Source: Apostichopus japonicus
Taxonomy: Eukaryota > Echinodermata > Holothuroidea > Aspidochirotida > Stichopodidae
Direction: 5' to 3'
DNA length: 64,000 nt
Assembly (NCBI RefSeq): GCF_037975245.1
Contig: NC_092580.1
Location: forward strand, 14,423,001-14,487,000
In this document: in pieces, positions 24,268 through 35,400 of the stretch
How the letters are laid out: every line of letters starts with the position of its first letter
Position numbering within the stretch: the first letter of the stretch is position 1
Made by a program: the position numbers and the translations under genes
Notes under the pieces: model-generated
Seen by the model: the letters and a program-made list of their open reading frames with translations, nothing else
The model's database searches: none
What the model was told of the DNA's origin: nothing

Positions 24268-25700
24268 GTTGCCCATTCATTATTTATTCCACTCACATAT
24301 CTTTGTAATCTCTCTTTTGAGCTTGGTGTTGTCCCCACATCTTTAAAAATAGCTCGAGTTGTTCCTGTCTTTAAGGCCGGTGAAAAGGAATCCGTGAATA
24401 ATTATAGACCCATTTCAGTTCTCCCATGTTTCTCCAAGGTAATCGAAAAAATAATGTTCTCACGGTTATATAATTATTGCTAAGCATAATTTACTGTATA
24501 ACTATCAATTTGGTTTCCTTCCTGGCCGCTCAACTACACATGCTATTTTACATTTTACTTGTAAAGTTATGGAAGCTTTCGAAAATAATCAGTATGCTTC
24601 TGGTATATTTCTGGATCTGTCGAAGGCGTTTGATACCCTTGACCATAACATTTTACTTGAAAAACTTAGTCATTATGGAATCCGGGGAACTGTACTTCAG
24701 TGGTTCAAAAGCTATCTTGCTGATCATCACCAGTTTGTTGTTATTAATAGTATAAATTCTGTTTCTAAGCCAATTAAGTGTGGTGTTCCTCAAGGGTCCA
24801 TACTTGGTCCATTGTTGTTTATAATTTATGTTAATGACCTCTATAGAGCCAGAAATTTCATATAATCTCTTATGCTGATGATACCAACCTGTTCTTTTCC
24901 AGTAATGACATTAATTTTCTATTGGATACTATACAGAATGAGTTTACATATATTCATGATTGGTTTTGTGCAAATAAATTGTCACTAAATGTTAAGAAAA
25001 CTACCTTTATTGTGTTTAGTACACCTTCAAAGCACTTAAATCCTTACATTAATAGTATCAGACTTTGCGGTGTTGATGTTATGCTGTCTAAGACTACTAA
25101 ATTTCTTGGGGTTTATATAGATAATCATCTTTCTTGGAATAATCATATTCAGAATATTTGTATGAAAGTGTCTAAAGGCGCTGGAGTTCTTAATAGACTT
25201 CGCCAAATCATTCCCAGAAGCACATTCATTGATCACTTTGTATAATACACTCATACTTCCCTATCTTACATATTGTAATGTTATTTGGGGCAGTACCCAT
25301 GCCTCTAGAATTCAACCCCTGTACTTACTTCAAAAGAGAGCCATTCGTTATATTTGTAATGCGGATTACCTCCAGCATACAGCACCCCTGTTTACTACTC
25401 TTAACGCTCTTAGTATCTATGATATAAATCGTTACTATGTTGGTATTTTTATTTTCAATTGGTTACATGATAATGCTCCGTCGACTTTTCGCAACTATTT
25501 TCAGTTACGTAACGATCCTTATCCCAACCGTGCGCCAAATCAATTGACTGTTCCTTACTTTAGACTTAGGTCTGCACAACTTGGTATTCGTTATGTCGGC
25601 GTAAAACTTTGGAATTCCCTCCCTACTACTATTACTGGTTGTAAAACTCTGAACACTTTGTTCTGTTTTCTCTGTATACTTAAGCTTTCTTTCTATGTTT
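24268..25700 (+). pseudogene. LINE ORF2, 3' part: reverse transcriptase core and C-terminus
   Basis: The RT motifs appear in order: NYRPISVLPCFSKVIEK, FGFLPGRSTTHAIL, GIFLDLSKAFDTLDHNILL (first catalytic Asp), GVPQGSILGPLLF, SYADDTNLF (catalytic DD), NKLSLNVKKTTFIVF and KFLGVYIDNHLSW. Then comes the C-terminal region with YLTYCNVIWG and GVKLWNSLP. The frame changes near 24482, 24862 and 25225. Catalytic residues are all present although the frame is broken, so decay is by small indels. It continues the interrupted copy that begins at 21198. Confidence 0.9.
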
Positions 25701-25841
25701 TATTTGTAAAGGGGTGTCAACGTAAACAAGCTCTGCAGAGCTTCTTGTTGGCACTCCTCAATCTCTTGTTCTCTTGTACATTTACCCACGTCTATTGTCA
25801 TAATTGCATACCTTAATGCGAGAGATTGAAATAAAGTCTTA

Positions 25842-25859
25842 TGAATTGAATTGAATTGA
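25842..25859 (+). repeat. LINE 3' terminal pentamer tail
   Basis: ATGAATTGAATTGAATTG follows an AATAAAG 10 bp upstream. It marks the 3' end of the LINE and is characteristic of L2/CR1 relatives, which end in short tandem repeats. Confidence 0.8.
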
Positions 25860-26165
25860 GATTGGTTATGGTCTCAGTTACTTAAAGACACACTTTGCAG
25901 CGTTTCTGGACTTTTGAAGTATCTACAATTCTTAAATGGTATTCATAATTTTAGGTTGAACAAGTTTACACAGTGATGTGAATGGAAATAGTCAAGTCTT
26001 TACCAAATGTTGTTAACAATGCCACTTTTTATTAATTCTCTTTACATAACGGAACCTTTCAGAGCACCTTCCCTTGTTGAAACATTTCTCAAAATGTTAT
26101 CCCTCTTCATCCTCAGTCTTTTTAAGGTTGCTCTGCATCGTGAAGTCTAACTATCTCAAGGAAAG

Positions 26166-26429
26166 ATGAGTGTTGGAATAACTATCCTAAGTACCTCATG
26201 GAGGTTACAACAACGACTAGGGCACAGAAAGTACTCGTCCCTGTTAAGGAACAAGGCATTCATTAATGGTGCTTGGGTTGATAGCAAAGATGGCCAAAAG
26301 TTTCTTGTCAAGAATCCATCCACTGGGGAAGAGCTTGGGGATGTCCCTGACATGGGAGCGAGAGAAGCAGAATCTGCGATTGAACATGCTTATGAGGCTT
26401 TCCAGTCCTGGAAACATACAACAGCAAAG
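26166..26429 (+). CDS. ALDH5A1: SSADH exon 1: start codon, mitochondrial leader, N-terminus
   Basis: Encodes residues 1-88 and ends in phase 0 at AAG|GTAGGT. The first 28 or so residues ([20 protein letters not shown] and on) are rich in Arg, Ser and hydrophobics with no acids, as in a matrix-targeting presequence. The mature domain starts at about [15 protein letters not shown]. This is the first ATG in frame after an in-frame stop. The context AAAGATGA has A at -3. Confidence 0.95.
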
Positions 26430-29400
26430 GTAGGTAGATGCTACATTCCCTTGTACTTGTAGATATATAATTGACCAGTGGCATGCATAGGATTTCAGAG
26501 GTTGCAATGGTGGGGATTCCCTGACTGATTGAGGTATGGGCATGAACCAGCGTCAGAAATACGTCGGAGCAGGGGCATTTCTGCCCCTCATATCGTCCAA
26601 ACCAAAGTAACAACATTGGGGCCATTTTGGGGAGTAATGAGATGAAAATCTCCTATGTGAAATCCCTGTTGTGCTCTTAGAGGCTAATGTCAATTTGTGT
26701 ACTAGGCAATCAAATAGATCTCGATCATTCGCTCTTCTATGTTGCCTATGACGCTCTTTAACTGTGTGCCTACTTCCATATATATGCTTTCTGTTTTTTG
26801 ATCATTGCCTTGAATAACAAAGGAGTTGCAATTCCATTTCAGTCACCAACTTTTTAGGAGCTCTGTAAGAACTCATTTCAAGAACTTTAGGAGTCACCCA
26901 AGCCCAGTGAACATGTACATGTGTTCTAAACAAAATTTTGTAACTTGAACACATGCGAGGCAGCTTTAAAGCTAGTTGTTATAGATCTTTTTCTAGCTCT
27001 TAAATTAAAGTATGCCACTTCATTAGATCCTGCTTTATGCATAGACAATATACTAGTTTTATACAGTAACACAAGGCCTGCTAAAATCAGGGGTTCTATA
27101 TAGAAGTGTTGTGGTGTAGCTCTGGGTCTGCCAAAGGAAACTCCCCCAACTGAACCATTTTGCCTCTGCTGACAATGGGAGAGTGAGTGGGCAATGAGGA
27201 AGGGCTCCTCTGTATTTGCAACATTACATTGGACTGCTGAACCATGTGCCTTTCAGCAAAAACAAAGAAAGAAACAAACGAGAAAAACAATTTAGGGAAA
27301 GAAACACATGGCAAGAACTGCATTTTAGCCAGTGAGACAGTCTTATCCATGCTGCTTTCCCACTGCTTCACCTATTGCACTACAGAGACTGTGAGCTACA
27401 GTACATAACATGGTAACTGTCTTTAGGGTGATTATTGAACAATATAACGTTTAATTGTATCATTTCATTTACAAAAATATAGACTTTTGAGCTTAGTTTG
27501 CATGATCTTACAAAAGTTAAGAAGAGCCACTTCTGTCTTTGGAAAATATACCATCGAAGATTCAAACTCATAGTTTATGAATCAAGAACATGTCTACATA
27601 GACATGTAGATTTGACATGTACGTGGAACATATCTTACGTCCAAACTATAGGTTATAGGATGAAAGGTCAAAAGATCATCTCGCCTGTTCAGTACTGCTG
27701 AGTACAGTATGTAGCTTATGTATAGGCCTAGGCTAGAAGCCTTGGATAAGATGTGGCAAACACTGTAAAAATGTGCATAAGCCAATGTTATCTGTATTGA
27801 GTAAGAAACAGTAGTTGGAACAAACTGGTCTGGATGCTGGGGTTGTATTAACAAACTATTGCCGAACATCGGCTTCCCAGTTAACGTATACCACTAAAAT
27901 CACGAAAAGATAGCCCTTCGCGGGAGCGGCTTCAAATTTGCTTAAGCTGAGTGTGGGCTTGTAGGCTTGCATGATTAACAATAGGGGCTATTCATATCGT
28001 GTGCTTGCAGGTGCCGATGGTATCACTCATCCAATCATGAAAGTATATATTCTACAAATTGCAATAGATGCTTAAAAAAGATTAAAAGTATTTGTCACTT
28101 TTTGTGTAAGTAGGTGATTATTCTCGTATGAATTCTCCTGTCAGTCACTTGAATATTGAGTATATATTTCTTGTTTTTCACCATTTCAGTGGAGAAGCCA
28201 GATCTTACGGAAGTGGTTTAACTTGGTGACTGAGAACCAAGAAGAACTTGCAAGGTTACTAACTGCTGAAAATGTAAGTTACGTTTAAAGAAAAACTCAC
28301 TCACTTCATTTAATTATCGGTAAATTCATTTATGCACCATGCCCTTCGTTCCTGTTGTGCATTGTGAACAAAACAGCTTAATTTGGACAAAGCAAAAGAT
28401 TTAAAGAAATTTGAATAGAAAGTATAGCCAAGAGCTTGACTCATTATGGCAATATGGATCAACGTTTATGACCAATTAAATAGATCGATTGGATCAATGT
28501 TGTTTTGCAGAATACAACAGGAAACTGGAAGCTATCAGTGCTCTAGTGTAAGATTAATTAATGTGTGGTACTGCTTACTAGAACAACACTGGAAAATAAT
28601 AAAATTATATAGTGGAGGGGGCATCATGGTACTCAATAGAGACATATTGCTCCCTCCTATTGTATGTCATTTAAGTGAACTTATTGTGTTTTATTGCTAA
28701 ACTAAGACTGCCACACTTTAATAATTGTATACAGTTTCAGATTAATATATCACTATCAGAACTATTCATTTAACTCTCACAAATGACATTTAAGCTAGTT
28801 CAGAGGTAGCATCTGGTGATGCATTGTTCCTGTATGTGACCTTTCTGTACAGGTAAATCAGTGCCCATTCACTGCCATGTTAAACCAACGCACACTATTT
28901 CCAGTGTAGTAAGTCAAGGAGGGTATCTATTTCAAGTTGTTTCTATTTGGACACAAAAACATTTTATGTTGGGTTTGGAAAAGGAAACATGTTTATTTAG
29001 AAGATGCTCCCTACCCCATGTAACCTGTTCACCGCTAATAAAGTTATGTGTATATTCAGAATAAATGTATACTGTCAATTGCGATTGCCTTGTAATGTGT
29101 CCAAATTCTTCTGTTTGTGTCTTGGAACCTGTACATAGTCTTGTCTGTTAATACTATATAGGCCGTGATGGTTTCCGCACCAAACCAAATTGACTGGCCA
29201 GTCTTTCACAGTGGAGTATCATCTATTGATAGTTCTTCCTTCATAACCTTCCAATTCTGAGTGATAGTATGTGAAGTATTGGCTGATTATTACTCGGGTC
29301 TTGATATATCTATAGTACTATGTTCCCTAACATCAGGCATGAGACTCTTCCGCGGAAACGCGGATTTCAGATTATTTTTTTTTTCATTTTCGTGTTTTTT

Positions 29401-32400
29401 TCTCGTAATTTGCGTTTTTTATTATTTTTTATTATTTTTTTTATTTAATTTTTTTTTTTTTTTTTTGGCCGAACATGCTGGACTGTGAAGGGAAGGAACA
29501 CCGAATTTGACCAGTGGTGGAATCAAGTAGCACAAAGCAAGCAAAAAAGCCTTTTTTTGGTTCAAAAGAGCTAATGGATAAATTATACAAGCAGAAATTC
29601 CACAATTTTTTGGCGAGTTACGTGATGTGATAGATTCCATCTAGAGTCCACCATTTTGCATTTAAGCCCTCCTTACCTGACAAAAAAATTCTAAAGGGGA
29701 GGGGTACACCCCCTCCCCTTAAACCCCTCCCCCAGGACGGCGATCAATAAATTTCAGATTTTTTTTCCCCGGCTCAGTCTCATCCCTGTAACATGGAAGT
29801 GAACATACATCACTGTATAGAGTGTAGGATGGTGGAAATGCCTATGACCGAAAGTTGTACTGTTACAGATTGTTCTTTCGCTTTGTTGCTTCCTGATGGT
29901 GTAACTCATTAGTATCTGGTCATCTAATGACAAGTTAAAACCAAGTTTAACGAAGTATCTTGTTTGCAAATTGTTAGAGTTAGCCTTATAAAATCAGCTG
30001 CTGTAGAAGTATAGTACGGCCAATAAATGACCATGTTTATTCTGAAGCAAGGTAGATAGTTCATACAAGGTATCTATTGTGAGACTCCACAGCTTATATA
30101 GAACTACTATTATTGAAAGGGTGGACTGTTTATGTATATATATGTGAGAATGGGAAACTTTACCATGCATGCTCATCTAGCTACGTTTTCATTAATAATA
30201 TTTATCCCTTTTTGTCTTCCAGGGCAAAACATTGGCAGAAGCCGAGGGAGAAGTAGGTTACGGTGCTTCATTCTTAGAGTGGTTCTCTGAGGAGGCAAAG
30301 CGGAATTATGGAGATGTAGTTCCCAGTCCCTCCAGAAACAAACGCATGCTCTTCATCAGGCAGCCGATCGGAGTAGCGGCTATGATCACTCCTGTAAGAC
30401 ATGTCGCGTACTTCTCTGTGACCAGTTCCTAAGATAGGGACCCCAGTTAAAATAGTAAAAACTTGGGTGTCACATGGTCATTCTTGCCTTGGGTTGGTTT
30501 CCTGTTCACCCAGTCATAAGGTGATGGCTTGGCACTCTGTAAACACAAGTTAGTTGGTTACTATAGTAGTTACCTTACAGTGTGTGAGTGTACATCGTCA
30601 GTTGAACTCAGACATAGCCATGGACTTTTGCTTCTATATGAGATGATGATCAGCCTAGACTAACTTATATATGCTAACTAATTAACTAACTAAATAGCTA
30701 GCTAAATAACTAGCTAAATAATTAACTATGCCTAGACCGAACTATCTGTTGGAGTCATGACTCAGCCAGCTGCTTGAATGCATCAGGGTTCTTCCAAAAT
30801 GGCTAATGGGAAAGTATACAATATGTGATAGAAACAGTAAACCTTATCGCCCGTACCATACTTCGAGTGAACAACAACTTTTTTGGTATCTGTCAGTAGT
30901 AACCTCTGGCTAGCCTAATAAGTTCCAAGGCTCATGTAGGAAATGCCACACACAGTTTGGGTCAAATTACTACACAATGCAATGATACATAGCAATTATT
31001 GTCTTAAGAAAGCTTTTTATCTTTACCAAAGAAACATTTAATTTAATAAACAAGAACAGTTTGATTCTAAAACCAATTGTCACCCAGACACACCATTCAC
31101 TTTAGTACTTATCATTTTCTTAAATTGTAAATTCTGAATTGCTCACAATTTCATAATTTTTATTTTCATTCTGTTTGAATCAAAACTTGATTAGTCTAGA
31201 TGAGAAACTGCATTGTGTTGGAAATCTTAACATGTACTCCAAAATAATTAAAGCAGACTAAAATCTATGAAATCTGCTTTAAATTTCACAAGTTGCCAAA
31301 ATGTTGTCACTTGGTAGTTTGAAAGAGACAGATGCAATAAACGATACAAAAGCAGTAGCACAAGAAAAACAATGAAATAAGGCATTGTATAAGTGTAGCA
31401 TTCCTTAGTACTTTCATTATGTGAAGAGATTTTTGTTCATTAAGCACCATTGTATCAATGTACAATTAGCTTTGTGTTCTTGCTTTATGTTTCATATCAG
31501 TGAAACTTCCAAAATGCCATCATAACGTAGCTTTACATTTTTGTAGAGTTTCATTCCAGTGGAACTTACCAAAAGCTGTGATAATGTAGCTTATTTTTTT
31601 TGTATTATGTTTCATTTCAGTGGAACTTTCCAAAAGCCATGATAAAGTAGTTTTATATTTTTGCATTATGTTTCATTTCAGTGGAACTTCCCAAATGCCA
31701 TGTTAACATAGTTTAATATATTTGTATTATGTTTCATTTCAGGGGAACTTCCCAAAAGCCATGATAAAGTAGTTTTATATTTTTGTATTATGTTTAATTT
31801 CAGTGGAACTTCCCAAACGCCATGATAACTCGTAAGGTTGGAGCTGCCCTTGCTGCTGGGTGTACTGCTGTCGTTAAACCCGGAGAAGACACCCCACTGA
31901 GCGCCTTGGCTCTTGCAGAGGTATATTATAATGTCCTGTACCCTCCACCAGTAAATTGAATAATGATAATACTAATTTGATGATTTGGCTTTCCGTTCAC
32001 ACTTAAATGTGGCAAGGAATCTTTCAGTCTGTCGGCTTTCTGGTCGATTCATATCCACACTAGACTGTCTTCAATGAATGGTAGTTTAATTGCACAAATC
32101 CACAGGTTTGAAGCACAAAATGATTTGCAGCAATGGAGTGATCATCACATCATTTCATCGTCAGGTTATCATTTAGATATCTTTTACTCTTCCCCTAAAA
32201 TTACATTTTGAATAAAGTACTTGCTTTCCTAAGATAATTGAATAACGGTCGTACATAGCTATTTCCAATTGCATTGCGACTGATTCAAAGTAAAACCAGT
32301 CAGTTTATATTTATTCTGTATTCCTTACTGAGTGGCATGCACCCATGATTTTTGAGCTATTTCTAAAGCATTGCAACTGATTCAAAGCAAAACCAGTCAG

Positions 32401-35400
32401 TTTTTATATTTATTCTGCATTCCTTACTGAGTGGCATGCACCCTCTAGTTTTAGTTATATCCAATTGCATTGAGACTGATTCAAGTAAAACCAGTCAGTT
32501 TATATTTATTCTGTATTCCTTAATGAGTGGCATGCACCCATGAGTTTTAGCTATTTCCAATTGCACTGTGACTGATACCAAGTAAAACCAGTCAGTTTAT
32601 ATTTATTCTGTATTCCTTACTGAGTTTCATGCACCCTCTAGTTTTAGCTATTTCCAATTGCATTGCAACTGATACCAAGTAAAACCAGTCAGTTTATATT
32701 TATTCTGTATTCCTTACTGATTGGCATGCTCCCTCTAGTTTGAGCTATTTCCAATTGCATTGCAACTGATACCAAGTAAAACCAGTCAGTTTATATTTAT
32801 TCTGTATTCCTTACTGATTGGCATGCTCCCTCTAGTTTGAGCTATTTCCAATTGCATCGAGACTGATTCAAGTAAAACCAGTCAGTTTGTATTATTCTGC
32901 ATTCCTTACTGAGTGGCATGCACCCTCTAGTTTTAGTTATATCCAATTGCATTGAGACTGATTCAAGTAAAACCAGTCAGTTTATATTTATTCTGTATTC
33001 CTTACTGAATGGCATGCACCCATGAGTTTTAGCTATTTCCAATTGCACTGTGACTGATACCAAGTAAAACCAGTCAGTTTATATTTATTCTGTATTCCTT
33101 ACTGAGTTTCATGCACCCTCTAGTTTGAGCTATTTCCAATTGCATTGCAACTGATACCAAGTAAAACCAGTCAGTTTATATTTATTCTGTATTCCTTACT
33201 GATTGGCATGCTCCCTCTAGTTTGAGCTATTTCCAGTTGCATTGCAACTGATACCAAGTAAAACCAGTCAGTTTTTATTTATTCTGTATTCCTTACTGAG
33301 TGGCATGCTCCCTCTAGTTTGAGCGATTTCCAATTGCATTGTGACTGATCCAAAGTAAACCAGTCAGTTTATATTTATTCTGTATTCCTTACTGATTGGC
33401 ATGGACCCTCTAGTTTGAGCTATTTCCAATTGCATTGTGACTGATCCAAAGTAAAACCAGTCATTTTATATTTATTCTGTATTCCTTACTGATTGGCATG
33501 CTCCCTCTAGTTTGAGCTATTTCCAATTGCATTGTGACTGATCCAAAGTAAAACCAGTCAGTTTATATTTATTCTGTATTCCTTACTGATTGGCATGGAC
33601 CCTCTAGTTTGAGCTATTTCCAATTGCATTGTGACTGATCCAAAGTAAAACCAGTCAGTTTATATTTATTCTGTATTCCTTACTGATTGGCATGCTCCCT
33701 CTAGTTTGAGCTATTTCCAATTGCATTGCAACTGATACCAAGTAAAACCAGTCAGTTTATATTTATTCTGTATTCCTTACTGATTGGCATGCTCCCTCTA
33801 GTTTGAGCTATTTCCAATTGCATTGTGACTGATCCAAAGTAAAACCAGTCAGTTTATATTTATTCTGTATTCCTTACTGATTGGCATGCTCCCTCTAGTT
33901 TGAGCTATTTCCAATTGCATTGTGACTGATCCAAAATAAAACCAGTCAGTTTATATTTATTCTGTATTCCTTACTAAGCGATGATTCTTGGAATGTTGAC
34001 TTTTGAAAATTAAAGTAGCTTTTGACACAAAATTGCAATGACAACTGTCATTTTATATATCATCCTAACCTTCACAAGTTGCATTGTTCAAACTTATTTA
34101 GAATAATCTCTGGAAGATTCTTTCCATAGCTATTCACACTGGTGTGCAGGACTCACTGATCATTCATATGTGTGTATATTGTCTTACCTTTAAGCTTGCA
34201 GAACAAGCAGGGGTATATCTATTCACACTGATGTGCAGGGACTCACCCATGATTCATATGTGTGTATTTTGTCTTACCTTTGAGCTTGCAGAACAAGCAG
34301 GGGTATATCTGTTCACACTGATGTGCAGGACTCACTGATGATTAATATGTGTTCATTTTGTTTTACCTTTAAGCTAGCAGAACAAGCAGGGGTACCACCT
34401 GGTGTCCTGAACATAGTGACATGTGGAAGGGAGAACGCACCGGCTATCGGAAAAGTGTTCTGTGAGAGTCCGCTAGTGTCAGCCATATCCTTCACAGGGT
34501 CAACACAGACTGGCAAGGTAAGCCAATAGTTTGTAGGGTGTATAGCTTTATGACAATAATGTGTCTGAATGATACATGTTGTTCTCAGTATTAATCAAGT
34601 GCTTGTTTTACAGTGGTGAGTGATTCATGTATGAATATAAATACAAATTCTTTGCAGATGAACTGTTGAACACCATGTAGCATACTTTTAATTTCATTAT
34701 ATAGGATGTACCCCGAAAAATAGATTACTTGGCTTTATTTTGCTTGTACAAATGCAGTCATATGCCAACTATACCGACATTATTTAGTTATAGTGCAAGA
34801 TAGTACTCCAAAATCGCCTTAAACGCACACTGACCTACCTGGACTAGGTGGTTGTAATCTGTCAAATACCTTTAATACACCTTGGAAACTGTTCACTACA
34901 GTGGTGTCATGTGACTACTTGTAGTGATACTTTAAATAAGATCATGCCACAAACCGTCCGGTTTCCTAATCCTATGTAAGAAAATGAATTAATTGCAGTC
35001 TAGAGCATTTCACATTTACTGCAATTTTACACAACAGTTTCATATCATTGAAGTCAACAGTCACCTGAAAGTAACTGTATTTTCCATATAAACGAAGCAA
35101 AAACACAACCAAAGCACTGTTTGGATTTTAAGAGCGTTTTCCCAGGCATAGGCACTTGGAAAGTTGGGGACTAGTGGACAAGCAGTATCTATGATCACCT
35201 GTGATTTAATATCATTCTAAAAGTCATTGCTACCTGTTTACTGTGATTCTTACACCATCTGTACTCAAGGGGTCAGGAACAGCTGGGGCGTACGCCCTAC
35301 CAATAATTTGGCTGATCACAAACAGCCGAAAAAATGAAAAGTTCCTCAACATTGACGTACTTCAAAAGCTTCAAAATAAAAAATAGTGCCATTTTGTATC

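Larger units (their letters stand above)
20067..25860 (+). mobile_element. dead non-LTR retrotransposon (CR1/L2/Daphne-type LINE)
   Basis: ORF1 and ORF2 lie in the order of Jockey-superfamily LINEs. ORF2 has an AP-type endonuclease and reverse transcriptase but no RNase H that I can see. The 3' end carries AATAAAG and a short tail of (TGAAT)n (25842-25859) instead of poly(A), a hallmark of CR1/L2 relatives. The 5' boundary is not certain and may begin up to about 50 bp before the ORF1 start. At least five frameshifts or stops and a hAT insertion (22939-24259) make it inactive. It lies some 300 bp before the SSADH start codon. Clade placement between L2, Crack and Daphne would need a tree. Confidence 0.88.
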
